A stretch of 16,826 bases of DNA from Candidatus [Bacteroides] periocalifornicus (GCA_001421095.1 LIIK01000053.1:1-16826); one strand, 5' to 3'; positions 1 to 7,119 are shown, numbered from the stretch's first letter. Notes: generated by a model not told the origin, from the sequence alone. A program made the numbers and translations.

Positions 1-82
1 ACCTCCCCTACCAAGAGCGCAATCGCCAATCGCGCCAATTGGTAGAAAGGTGATTCTTATCGCCACCCCCTCCCATCCGTAG

Positions 83-140
83 GGGCAGGCCGAAAGTTGC
101 CTGCCCACTCCCTTCCCCTGCCTGCCCACTCCTATCCCCC
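83..140. repeat. C-rich hairpin and 21-bp tandem duplication
   Basis: GGGCAGGC (83-90) can pair perfectly with GCCTGCCC (99-106) across an 8-nt spacer. The right arm opens a 21-bp unit beginning GCCTGCCCACTCC (99-119), which is repeated at 120-140 with three or four differences. The plus strand is strongly C-rich from about 61 to 175. Function is unknown. Confidence 0.6.
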
Positions 141-188
141 TTGCCCGTCCAATTCCCCCGCCCTCCACCCGCCAAGCGTATACCATCC

Positions 189-304
189 CCGTACCATCGC
201 CGTACCAACCTTACACCAGGGTCGCTTCAAGTTCGGATTTCGCTTTAAGGCGAAATCCGAGGATGAAGCGACGCAGGTCTTTAGTTGGTACGGCGATGGT
301 ACGG
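189..304. repeat. 116-bp imperfect palindrome built on 11-bp TACCATCGCCG units
   Basis: The outer arms 189-209 and 284-304 are perfect reverse complements (21 bp each). The inner arms 221-229/264-272 and 233-243/250-260 also pair, all about the same centre near 246.5 (TTTAA). Each outer side carries three 11-bp units: TACCATCCCCG, TACCATCGCCG and a degraded third on the left, and TACGGCGATGG, TACGGCGCAGG and TACGGCCCCAA on the right. Part of the right arm recurs at the right edge of the window, so this is a dispersed repeat. It could be a MITE- or REP-like element, or give a very stable hairpin. It has no T-tract of terminator type. Confidence 0.8.
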
Positions 305-356
305 CGCAGGTACGGCCCCAATCGGCGCGAAATGCGGCGGTCTGGAAAAAAAAACT

Positions 357-364
357 TAGCTTTG
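357..364 (+). promoter_or_regulatory. Candidate Bacteroidota -7 box for rbfA
   Basis: TAGCTTTG followed by C matches the Bacteroidota -7 consensus TAnnTTTG. It lies 51 bp before the chosen rbfA start, directly after a run of nine A. No clear TTTG -33 element stands 19-21 bp upstream, so the call rests on the -7 box and its position. Confidence 0.45.
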
Positions 365-415
365 CGGCAAATTGGACACCGCGGCAAGCGGAACCACATA
401 ACGCATGCTACAGCA

Positions 416-790
416 ATGCAAACAGGCGAGGAAAGCACACGGCAGCTAAAAGTGGCACGGCAGGTGCAGCGCGACCTCAGCGAAATATTCCGGCTGGGCG
501 CACGCGAATACTGCCAGGGGCGAATGGTAACGGTAACCCGCGTTCGGGTATCGTCAGACCTAGAGTACGCGCACGCCTACCTAAGCATATTCCCCTCGGG
601 CAATGCAGAGGAGGTGGTGCAGTCCATAGCGGCCCGCGCCAGAGAGATCCGCTACCAGCTCGGCAAACGGGTGGGGAAACAGCTGCGCGTAGTGCCAGAA
701 CTAACCTTTGCGCTAGACGATTCGCTGGACTACATAGAGAACATCGACCGACTGCTAAAGTCCGACTCCAAGGAGAATCCCGATGGGTAA
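416..790 (+). CDS. rbfA: 30S ribosome-binding factor RbfA
   Basis: RbfA binds the 30S subunit and helps 16S rRNA mature at its 5' end, notably in the cold. The 124-residue product has the family's small KH-like layout: RQLKVARQVQRDLSEIF near the N-terminus, then VTRVRVSSDLEYAHAYLSIF, RYQLGKRVGKQLRVVPELTF and a closing DDSLDYIENIDRLL. These segments match the Bacteroidota form closely. I chose the ATG at 416 because the protein then starts just before the conserved RQLKVARQ helix and has normal family length. The frame is open further upstream, but that part is arginine-rich repeat translation. The downstream methyltransferase starts 12 bp after the stop, suggesting co-transcription. Confidence 0.93.
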   Translation: MQTGEESTRQLKVARQVQRDLSEIFRLGAREYCQGRMVTVTRVRVSSDLEYAHAYLSIFPSGNAEEVVQSIAARAREIRYQLGKRVGKQLRVVPELTFALDDSLDYIENIDRLLKSDSKENPDG

Positions 791-802
791 CAATCTACAA
801 CT

Positions 803-1585
803 ATGCTAGGGAAAGCCATAAGCCTAGCCACACGGTTCATACCGCGTACCCTGCTGCACCGGGTGGGAGTAGCCGTGGGGTGGTGCCTAGCGCAGGTGTG
901 CCGCGGCCACCGATACCAAGATCCCATCGACGGATTCGGCTACCGCACGCTACTCCCCTATGGGCGCATGGCGCAGCGGCGTAACGCCCTAGCCCCCAAG
1001 TCACTATCGCTCGAACGCCACAGGCTCATTTGGCTCTACCTGCACCGTGAACTCGATTTGGCAAACAGGCCCTACCGCATACTGCACATGGCGCCTGAGT
1101 GGGCACTGCGTAAACGCCTCGGGCACATGGAGAACCTGCGCTACACCACTGCAGACCTCAACTCCCCATGGGCCCAGGTTCACTGCGACATCCAGGCTCT
1201 CCCCTTTCCCGACGAATCATTCGATCTGATACTGTGCAACCACGTGCTGGAGCATATACCAGACGATAGGCTCGCCATGCGCGAACTCTACCGCGTGCTA
1301 GCCCCCGGGGGCACCGCGGTGCTCCTAGTGCCGATAGACGAAAATAGGGCCGATACGCTCGAAGATCCCGCCATAAACACCCCGAAACTCCGCGAACGGT
1401 ACTACCATCAGCGAGACCACCTACGGCTATACGGGCGAGACTATGCCGAGCGGCTCCAGGCCGCGGGTTTTCTAGTGCAAGTGCGCGACTACGCAGCTGA
1501 ACTCCCGCCAGAGATCGCCACTAAATGCGCGCTCCGTGCCGGCGAAAAATTGTACCTAGGGCATAAGGGAAAATTCCAACAGTAG
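803..1585 (+). CDS. Class I SAM-dependent methyltransferase (type 11 family)
   Basis: A 260-residue methyltransferase of a type common in Bacteroidota; substrate unknown. The core begins near residue 92 with RILHMAPE, continues with TTADLNSP and DIQALPFPDESFDLILCNHV (motif after strand 4, about 129-148), and then LEHIPDDRLAMRELYRVLAPGGTAVLLVP. The usual glycine-rich motif I (GxGxG) is replaced by HMAPE, which I recall as a feature of this subfamily rather than damage. The N-terminal 40 residues are basic and hydrophobic and may contact membrane or RNA. It follows rbfA by 12 bp on the same strand, so it is probably in the same transcript, but that does not identify the substrate. The gene is intact. 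Confidence 0.85.
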   Translation: MLGKAISLATRFIPRTLLHRVGVAVGWCLAQVCRGHRYQDPIDGFGYRTLLPYGRMAQRRNALAPKSLSLERHRLIWLYLHRELDLANRPYRILHMAPEWALRKRLGHMENLRYTTADLNSPWAQVHCDIQALPFPDESFDLILCNHVLEHIPDDRLAMRELYRVLAPGGTAVLLVPIDENRADTLEDPAINTPKLRERYYHQRDHLRLYGRDYAERLQAAGFLVQVRDYAAELPPEIATKCALRAGEKLYLGHKGKFQQ

Positions 1586-1899
1586 CACCCCTGTAAGCGT
1601 AAATGCGACCGCGAGAAGAGCAGGCAACAGCGCTGGCATCTGCTGGATGCTCTCCCGCTTTCAAATACCGAGCATCATTGCCGCAAGAGGCTGCAGTCTA
1701 AACGTCTAACACAAGTTTTTTCTCCCGTCACAGAATTCTACCGCCCGTTTGCCCCCACCGCTAAACTCGTCAATGCGAAACACACGCTGATGTAATTAGG
1801 GCGCTTACCCTACCCATTACTCAAGAAATAGTGCTACCTTCGCGGGCAGAAACGTGGAACTAACCCCCACACCAGCGCAGTGGGCAACAGCATGAAATA
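1586..1899. other. Intergenic region before recR
   Basis: This 314-bp stretch holds no credible gene or tRNA. It has a short weak stem AGAGC/GCTCT around 1615-1664, a T6 run near 1715 without a GC-rich stem before it, and the recR promoter candidate at 1835-1842. No good terminator for the rbfA transcript is visible. Confidence 0.55.
1835..1842 (+). promoter_or_regulatory. Candidate -7 box for recR
   Basis: TACCTTCG followed by C is a near match to TAnnTTTG, 57 bp before the recR start codon. The -33 element is not obvious, so this is a moderate call based on one box and its position. Confidence 0.4.
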
Positions 1900-2544
1900 A
1901 TGGAAGAGCTAGAGCTGGGGTACAATTCGCAGCTTTTCGCACGGGCCGTGGAGGCACTCATGCAGCTCCCGGGCGTTGGGCGGAAATCTGCGCAACGCTA
2001 CATGCTCCACCTCCTGCAGCGCGGCGAGATGCACGAACGTTTCGTACAGCCTATAGCCGACTGCCTCACGGGGATGCAGCATTGCCCCGAATGCCTCGGA
2101 TTCAGCGACACCGGGGTACGATGCCCCACCTGTGCAGATGAAAGCCGCACCAACGGGCAGCTCTGCGTAGTGGCCGATGTGCGTGACCAGCTGGCCATAG
2201 AGCGCGCCGGCGGGTTCAACGGGAAGTACTTCGTCCTGGGTGGGCTCATAGACCCCATGGGGGGGATAGGCCCGGAGCAACTCCCCATTGCCCAGCTGCT
2301 GCAGCGCGTGCAGGACGGCGGGATAGATGAGGTGATCCTCGCCTTCAGCGTGAACATGGAGGGCGACACCACCACCTTCTACCTACGTCGCAAGCTCGAG
2401 GAGCTGAATGTGAGAATCAGCGTGCCTGCCCGGGGTATGCCCTTCGGCGAAACGCTAGAGCAAACTGACGAGATAACCCTGGGGCAAGCCCTCCGCCAGC
2501 GGACCTCGGTGCATGTTCCCATGGGATTGGCCGTGGAGGATTAG
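1900..2544 (+). CDS. recR: Recombination mediator protein RecR
   Basis: RecR acts with RecO (and RecF) to load RecA on SSB-coated single-stranded DNA during gap repair. The 214-residue product shows the family order: helix-hairpin-helix ALMQLPGVGRKSAQRYMLHL (about 19-38), a four-cysteine zinc finger CPEC...CPTC, and a Toprim domain with VLGGLIDPMGGIGPEQL and VILAFSVNMEGDTTTFYL. The ending, ITLGQALRQRTSV, is typical. One oddity: the first Toprim acidic position reads VVADVRD, with alanine where I expect glutamate (VVEDxxD) in relatives; the codon is GCC. The G7 run at DPMGG is fixed by the conserved motif. It has its own promoter candidate, and the TPR gene starts 74 bp downstream. Confidence 0.95.
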   Translation: MEELELGYNSQLFARAVEALMQLPGVGRKSAQRYMLHLLQRGEMHERFVQPIADCLTGMQHCPECLGFSDTGVRCPTCADESRTNGQLCVVADVRDQLAIERAGGFNGKYFVLGGLIDPMGGIGPEQLPIAQLLQRVQDGGIDEVILAFSVNMEGDTTTFYLRRKLEELNVRISVPARGMPFGETLEQTDEITLGQALRQRTSVHVPMGLAVED

Positions 2545-2618
2545 CCCGAACACTGCCCGTGGATTAAACCAACGCAACAAAAAGTACTTTCATCATTACA
2601 CCACTGACTCCGAGGGGA

Positions 2619-3413
2619 ATGGAAAGATTTCTTTACACGATACTGGTATTTTTAGGCCTAACGGCAGGTCTGTTACACGCAGGAGAATCCGTTGCCCAAG
2701 AGCCCACAAACCTTGAGAAAGGCAAAACGGCCCTCGCGCAGGGGGATCTCTCCTCAGCCCGCAAATTCCTGGAACTGGCCTACAAGGAGGCGCCGCAAGA
2801 TACGGCTGTGATCTCAGCGCTTACCGACACCTACCTACGTGGGCAAGATGCTCGGCGCGCAGAACAGGTGCTCACCGATGCCGTAAAGCGCACCCCCACC
2901 ATGAGTGAGCTCTACGTATACCTCGGCGTGGCCCAGAATATGCGCGGCAACTTCAAAACGGCCTACGAGACGCTGCAGAAGGCCAACGAACTCCTCGGGG
3001 CTGAGCATCCCCTGCGCTCCACCCTCTACCTAAACCTCGGTATAGCCACCCAGGGGCTAATAGCCCAGCAAACGCGGGAGATGGATGGGCCTAGCGCCCT
3101 ATCGTGGTACGATAAGGCCGTGGAGCTCAACCCCCGCAATGCCACAGCCCACAGCTACCGCGGCTCGGCGCTCTACCGGGCTGGGAACTACGAGGATGCC
3201 GTGCTGGCCTACAGCAAAGCCCTGGAGATAGACGATAGCAACGCCATAATAATCTACAACCGCGGTATGGCCTACCTGCGCGAGGGGAATCGGGCCAAGG
3301 CTTGCCTAGACTTCCATGCGGCCTGCAAACGGCGAAACATGAATGCCTGCAAGCAGATAACCATAGAGTGCACCCACGACCAGCTGGGCGCCAAGCAACA
3401 GCCCGAGCAATAG
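2619..3413 (+). CDS. Secreted or periplasmic TPR-repeat protein
   Basis: A 264-residue protein with an N-terminal signal sequence: MERF followed by a hydrophobic stretch to about residue 20, then an alanine-rich region with possible cleavage near SVAQ-EP (about 27). The rest is tetratricopeptide repeats. Clear TPR helices include NLEKGKTALAQGDLSSARKF, ELYVYLGVAQNMRGNFKTAY, ATAHSYRGSALYRAGNYEDA and NAIIIYNRGMAYLREGNRAK. TPRs bind proteins; no enzyme motif is present. The ATG at 2619 follows GAGGGGA, a reasonable ribosome-binding site. The sensor gene starts 55 bp downstream on the same strand, so the two may be co-transcribed and the TPR protein could be its periplasmic partner. That is inference from proximity only. 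Confidence 0.82.
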   Translation: MERFLYTILVFLGLTAGLLHAGESVAQEPTNLEKGKTALAQGDLSSARKFLELAYKEAPQDTAVISALTDTYLRGQDARRAEQVLTDAVKRTPTMSELYVYLGVAQNMRGNFKTAYETLQKANELLGAEHPLRSTLYLNLGIATQGLIAQQTREMDGPSALSWYDKAVELNPRNATAHSYRGSALYRAGNYEDAVLAYSKALEIDDSNAIIIYNRGMAYLREGNRAKACLDFHAACKRRNMNACKQITIECTHDQLGAKQQPEQ

Positions 3414-3468
3414 CGCGCTTCTACCACCTACAGAACGGCGCACCCCAAGGCGCACCTAACCACCTAGG

Positions 3469-5556
3469 ATGGATTACGATCAAAAAGCCCGTATGCTCCT
3501 ACCCAGAAGGGGAATGGGCCTCCAGATTAACCAGTGGGCATTCCTAGCGCTGCAGGGCGTAGGTTTACGGTTTCTACTGCTGTGGCTCGGGCTTAGCTGC
3601 GCAACCACGGTGCTCGCGGGGGCTGACACTTGCGCGGTATTCGACTTCCGCAACGGGGGCTCTGCTACCCGCGCTACCCACAAGCTCCGGGGCTACGCTG
3701 AATTCTACTGGCAGAAGCTGGTAGACCCCTCAGATTTTAAGGCACGGGCGGCGGACACACCCTCCATGGTGCGTATTCCTGACACCTGGACGCACTACTG
3801 GGCGAATGGGCATCCCCTCCCCTCGGAGGGCTGCGCTACCTACCGTTTCTTCATACTCCCCCCCGCTAAGAGTAGGCCCGAGGAACTACTGGCCTTCCGC
3901 CTGCCGGTAATCTACAGCAGCTACCGATTCTGGGTGAATGGAACGCTGCTGGCCTCGGTAGGGCGTGTGGCCAACAACCCCTTTGGCGCCAGGAGCAAGC
4001 CCGCGGTACTCACCCTCCCCGTGCCGCTGAATGCCGCGGACTCTGGGCATACCGCCGACACGCTCGAGTGCGTGCTACAGGTGGCCAACTACAGCTACGC
4101 CCGGGCTGGCATTCGGCACAATATCCTCTTTGGCCCAATGGACAAAATTCTCCTCGATGCCCGCCAGGAAATCCGGGGAGATTTCCTCACCATCGGGATC
4201 TTGCTGGTGCTCATAGTGTTCTACGGCCTCATGGATCGCGCAGCCTACGGGGGCCTCCAGGGGCTATGGATGGTGGCCACGGGGCTTCTGCTGGCTGCGC
4301 ACACCCTCTCAGAGAGTAGCCAGGCGTTCCTAGACCTATTCCCGAACCTCTCCTGGACAATGCTCAACGTTGCGCGATACATGCCCACGCCGCTCGCGGT
4401 AGCTTGCAGCCTCATATTCGTGCGCCAACGCTTTCCCCGCGAGGTAAACTTCTGGGTACTACTCCCCTTGGCCTCTGTGGGGGTGGTGGCATCGGTGCTC
4501 ATCGCCATTCTCCCGCCGGCCATTTTCTCGGAGTACAAGCACTCTATCACGCTGTACGGGTTGGTGTCTATCCTCTTCCTGGTGCTAGGGGTGCTCACCC
4601 GGGCTATACGCCACCGTAAGCCGCAGGCCTGGCCTATAACCCTAGGCTTGCTGGGGATATTCGCCTGCATCACCGCCGATGCCATATACCTACAGCTCGG
4701 TGCCGAAAGCCCTCTAAAACTCGGGTATCTCGGGCTATTCCTGCTATTCGCCATCCTCTCGCTCCCGCTCATGGTGAACCTTGTAACCCAAGCTCGTAGA
4801 CGCGCAGAGCGCAACATAGCCCAGCAGGCAGAAATAGCCCGCTACCAAGAGGAGGAGGCTCGCCTGGTGGAAGAGCGCAACGAGGAATGCGCCAAAGCCG
4901 CCGCACTGCAGGAGGAAATCCGCACCCAGCACTGGATAGAGGCAGGCTACACGGGCATGGAGAACACCCTAACGAAAACCACCCGCGAGATGGCCGCTAT
5001 ATGCAAGGCCTCGCTGGATATGCTGGCCAAATACGTGGAGGCCAATGTGGCAGTCCTCTACGTGGCACGGCTCAACCCCGATACGATGGCCATAGAGCTG
5101 CACCTAATGGCCGACCAGGCTCTAACGCAGGCGCAGCGCGACGAGAATAGCCTAATCCTGCAAGGGGAGGGGCTGATAGGGGGGTGCTACACCAGCAACG
5201 CGATGCAGCACATAACCGACCTCCCAGAGCATTTCCTCCAGATCTCCTCTGGGCTTGGGCAGTGCGCCCCTCCCGCCATTCTACTGCTACCGATGGAGGC
5301 TGACACTGGCAGCGTGGGCGTGGTAGCGCTCGGGCGGTTCTCCCCTTTCCTGCCCCACGAGATCGCCCTCATACGGCGGTGTGTCCACATGGTGTCTAAC
5401 GCTGTGATGGGTATCCGCTCGGGTGAAGACAACATCCACGCCCTGGAGGATGCAAACCGTGAAGTCAGCCGCCTCCGCCACCAGTTAAACGAGCTGGGCG
5501 AGGCCAACGCGGCCCTAGAGGCGCAGGTGAACGGGCTAACAGCCCCCCGAGGATAG
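3469..5556 (+). CDS. 7TM-DISM membrane sensor with C-terminal GAF-like domain
   Basis: A 695-residue membrane receptor. An N-terminal hydrophobic segment (about 27-50) looks like a signal or anchor. Residues about 65-225 form a beta-rich extracytoplasmic domain with SYRFWVNGTLLASVG, resembling the carbohydrate-binding-like DISMED2 module. About seven hydrophobic helices follow (238-442), as in 7TMR-DISM receptors. Then come a charged coiled coil (about 441-490), a GAF-like domain (about 505-650; GEGLIGGCYTSNA at 566-578, SVGVVALG) and a short C-terminal coiled coil (about 655-690). I find no histidine kinase, GGDEF, PP2C or adenylate cyclase domain, so output must pass to a partner. The ATG at 3514 (MGLQINQW) is an alternative start behind AGAAGGGGA. 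Ligand unknown. Confidence 0.8.
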   Translation: MDYDQKARMLLPRRGMGLQINQWAFLALQGVGLRFLLLWLGLSCATTVLAGADTCAVFDFRNGGSATRATHKLRGYAEFYWQKLVDPSDFKARAADTPSMVRIPDTWTHYWANGHPLPSEGCATYRFFILPPAKSRPEELLAFRLPVIYSSYRFWVNGTLLASVGRVANNPFGARSKPAVLTLPVPLNAADSGHTADTLECVLQVANYSYARAGIRHNILFGPMDKILLDARQEIRGDFLTIGILLVLIVFYGLMDRAAYGGLQGLWMVATGLLLAAHTLSESSQAFLDLFPNLSWTMLNVARYMPTPLAVACSLIFVRQRFPREVNFWVLLPLASVGVVASVLIAILPPAIFSEYKHSITLYGLVSILFLVLGVLTRAIRHRKPQAWPITLGLLGIFACITADAIYLQLGAESPLKLGYLGLFLLFAILSLPLMVNLVTQARRRAERNIAQQAEIARYQEEEARLVEERNEECAKAAALQEEIRTQHWIEAGYTGMENTLTKTTREMAAICKASLDMLAKYVEANVAVLYVARLNPDTMAIELHLMADQALTQAQRDENSLILQGEGLIGGCYTSNAMQHITDLPEHFLQISSGLGQCAPPAILLLPMEADTGSVGVVALGRFSPFLPHEIALIRRCVHMVSNAVMGIRSGEDNIHALEDANREVSRLRHQLNELGEANAALEAQVNGLTAPRG

Positions 5557-5591
5557 AATCCACCCTCTCGCAAGCGAGCCCCTCCTATACG

Positions 5592-5634
5592 CCGAGCGGG
5601 GATGAAGCCATACGTGGTCTCCGTCCCCGCTCGG
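5592..5634 (+). terminator. Strong hairpin downstream of sensor gene, possible terminator
   Basis: CCGAGCGGGGA (5592-5602) pairs perfectly with TCCCCGCTCGG (5624-5634). The 21-nt loop can fold further through CCA/TGG. It begins 36 bp after the sensor stop codon. There is no T-tract on either strand, so it may be a transcript-end stabiliser rather than a true intrinsic terminator. Confidence 0.4.
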
Positions 5635-5756
5635 TAATAATACCCAGAATCGTATGTAAACCAATCGATTAAATCATCCTACGAACATACCATGACCCCT
5701 GCAAAAAACACATAAGCACCGTGCCTCTACAGTCTTGGAGCAATGCGATGGTTGAT

Positions 5757-5789
5757 TAAACCCCTCTTAATCCCAAGAAGAAAGAGGGG
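5757..5789 (-). terminator. Candidate terminator for the DUF262-HNH transcript
   Basis: On the minus strand CCCCTCTT, a 13-nt loop and AAGAGGGG are followed by TTTAAT. The 8-bp stem and short T-tract, 130 bp beyond the nuclease stop codon, would end leftward transcription. The T-tract is short and the hairpin overlaps a dispersed repeat, so the call is moderate. Confidence 0.4.
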
Positions 5790-5832
5790 GAATAATCCTC
5801 CGCAGAGGGTAGCGGGACTTTTGCAGAGGTTC
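5760..5832 (-). repeat. Dispersed intergenic repeat, copy 1
   Basis: Read on the minus strand this begins AACCTCTGCAAAAGTCCCG (19 bp), then has GGATTATTCCCCCTCT and a TTTAATCAACCATCG-like end. The first 19 bases are identical to a copy at 12783-12801 on the plus strand, and the later modules match in the same order with gaps. It may be a decayed insertion-sequence end or MITE; TTTTGCA-type ends remind me of IS5-group elements, which I cannot verify. Confidence 0.55.
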
Positions 5833-5918
5833 CACCACGGGAATCCAATAGCAAGAATTGGATGCGTAGGGTTTTCTGCTTGTGCACCAGAACTCCCTGT
5901 CCTAGGCAACTAGCCCAT

Positions 5919-7025
5919 TCACCGCACTCCCTTGAGCCGATTGCAGGCCTTACAGAGCATTTGGCAGTTCTCAGGAACGGTGGTGCCACCCTCCACCCAA
6001 GGGGTAATGTGGTCAGCCTCCATTTCCTCGAGCCTGAAATGCTTTCCGCAACGAGGGCAGATACCCTCCTGGCGCTCGTAGGCCTGCCGCTTCTGCCTAG
6101 TATCAAAGGTTCTGAAACTGAGATCGCGCAGGTCTCCACTCAGCACGTAGCGGTAGATGCCGCCCTTTTTCATGATCTCATCGTCCTCCATGAGGTCGTG
6201 AACCCGCTGCTCGAGCTGGGTAGTGTCGAGCGTTTTCCCTCCGAACTCGTCGAACATCGCCCCCCAGTCCAGCCCCTTCATCTCTTTGCGGTAGTGCGGA
6301 AAGGTAGTCTGTACCCAGGTGATGATCTGCGAGTAGTAGCCCCAAAGGAGGTTGGCGTTGGGGTCGTGCTGGTGGCGAGCCATGTAGTCGTCTATCGTGA
6401 CCCCTTCCTTGCGGGCAGCCCACTTCAGCACAGTCTCTAGGTAGGCCTGCTCTAGCGGATTTCCCGCCATGTAGCTCCCTCCCATGCCGTAGGCTGGGCA
6501 GCTGCGTTTGCTGAAGTAACGGCGGGCATCACTAACGAACGGCCCTGCGTAGACAGCATTGCGTAGCTCCTGGTCGAGGAGCTTGGCACCAGCAATGTTA
6601 ATCACCCGAAACCAATCGAGCTTCTCGCGGTCAGTTCCCTGGCAGAAGTAGACCGTAAGCTCGTAGCTAAGGAATTGCTCCTTCTCCTGGTCGGTAAGCG
6701 TGTCGTAGTAGAGTATGCTGCGGTTGGGCAGCGCAATGTGGAACTCATGTTGCATAAACTCGCAGATAGAGAGGGTGCGCTGCTGCCCATCTATCATCTC
6801 ATAGCCGCCTCCATCTGCCTCGCTCCAGTACATGGTATTGAGCGGGAAACCGTGCAGAATGGTGTGGATCACCGCCTGCTTCTGCTGGGTATCATAGCGG
6901 AATTCGCGCTGGTAGGGCGGCCGAATGTTGAGGAGGCCTCCGTAGCCGATATTACCAGTGTCTCGGCTATTCTGGTAGCCATTGACAAGGGCGCGGATAG
7001 GGATGGAGTGAAGGGCAATCTGCAT
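5919..7025 (-). CDS. DUF262 domain plus HNH endonuclease protein
   Basis: A 368-residue protein, probably a DNA-cleaving effector. The N-terminal DUF262 (ParB/GmrS-like) domain shows PPYQREF (36-42) and the hallmark IDGQQRT (78-84), associated with nucleotide-dependent nuclease folds such as GmrS. The middle (about 100-300) is helical and unrecognised. The C-terminus is a classical HNH module: CPRC (323-326), ADHITPW (337-343), N353 and CKAC (358-361), ending six residues later. This differs from GmrSD-type proteins, which carry DUF1524 instead. All key residues look intact. It lies directly downstream of an EcoRI-type adenine methyltransferase on the same strand, with a 94-bp gap (30 bp if the methyltransferase is read in its alternative frame). 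This suggests a restriction-modification or anti-phage pair; activity and target are unknown. Confidence 0.85.
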   Translation of the reverse strand: MQIALHSIPIRALVNGYQNSRDTGNIGYGGLLNIRPPYQREFRYDTQQKQAVIHTILHGFPLNTMYWSEADGGGYEMIDGQQRTLSICEFMQHEFHIALPNRSILYYDTLTDQEKEQFLSYELTVYFCQGTDREKLDWFRVINIAGAKLLDQELRNAVYAGPFVSDARRYFSKRSCPAYGMGGSYMAGNPLEQAYLETVLKWAARKEGVTIDDYMARHQHDPNANLLWGYYSQIITWVQTTFPHYRKEMKGLDWGAMFDEFGGKTLDTTQLEQRVHDLMEDDEIMKKGGIYRYVLSGDLRDLSFRTFDTRQKRQAYERQEGICPRCGKHFRLEEMEADHITPWVEGGTTVPENCQMLCKACNRLKGVR

Positions 7026-7055
7026 GATTTGTCTACGTTAGTGTAAATACTGAGA

Positions 7056-7119
7056 CTAGTCTACACGCCGCCTAATCAGCAGCCGCATATAGAGGCGTCG
7101 CCCATTGAGGTAGGGACGA
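7056..7119 (-). pseudogene. Out-of-frame alternative C-terminus of the methyltransferase
   Basis: Beyond the methyltransferase stop (7120-7122), the +1 frame of the minus strand stays open from just after the G8 tract (about 7178) to a TAG at 7056-7058. It encodes a basic tail that includes DRPYLNGRRLYMRLLIRRR. This resembles, and parallels, the in-frame ending GGGRLYKRLFIK. Deleting one G (or adding two) in the tract would fuse it to the methyltransferase, giving 355 instead of 334 residues and leaving 30 bp to the nuclease gene. It is either a phase-variable alternative end or the remnant of an earlier 3' end. Confidence 0.55.

Larger units (their letters stand above)
1..415. other. Gene-free region upstream of rbfA, repeat-rich
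   Basis: I see no convincing gene here. The stretch holds a GGGCAGGC/GCCTGCCC hairpin (83-106), a C-rich 21-bp tandem duplication (99-140), a 116-bp imperfect palindrome (189-304) and a promoter-like -7 box just upstream of rbfA. Open frames crossing it are low-complexity shadows of the repeats. The reading frame of rbfA stays open upstream to about 263, but the part before 416 runs through the palindrome and has no family similarity that I recognise. Confidence 0.7.
5557..5918. other. Convergent intergenic region with hairpins and a dispersed repeat
   Basis: A 362-bp gap between the plus-strand sensor gene and the minus-strand DUF262-HNH gene. It contains a perfect 11-bp stem (5592-5634), a terminator-like hairpin in the minus direction (5757-5789), a copy of a dispersed repeat ending in CGGGACTTTTGCAGAGGTT (5812-5830), and a 7-bp ATCCAAT/ATTGGAT stem (5843-5863). 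No convincing gene is present. Confidence 0.65.

Noticed and set aside
263..415. N-terminal extension of rbfA by about 51 residues
   Set aside because: It translates the palindrome and promoter, is arginine-rich, and would make the protein far longer than the family norm.
97..984. Long plus-strand frame of 295 codons overlapping rbfA
   Set aside because: Low-complexity Pro/Arg-rich translation that overlaps rbfA and the methyltransferase in another frame; no family resemblance.
1600..1670. tRNA or small RNA in the gap before recR
   Set aside because: No T-loop GTTCRANNC or cloverleaf pattern; only a weak stem without a T-tract.
2259..2265. G7 run in recR (and C7/G7 runs in panB, the RluA-family gene and the sensor) as phase-variation tracts
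   Set aside because: In recR, panB and the RluA-family gene the runs encode conserved Gly-Gly motifs in housekeeping proteins, and no run has a meaningful alternative frame. They show that runs of seven are ordinary here, which also tempers the G8 claim.
5862..6440. 192-codon plus-strand frame opposite the DUF262-HNH gene
   Set aside because: It is the antisense shadow of a protein with clear DUF262 and HNH motifs.
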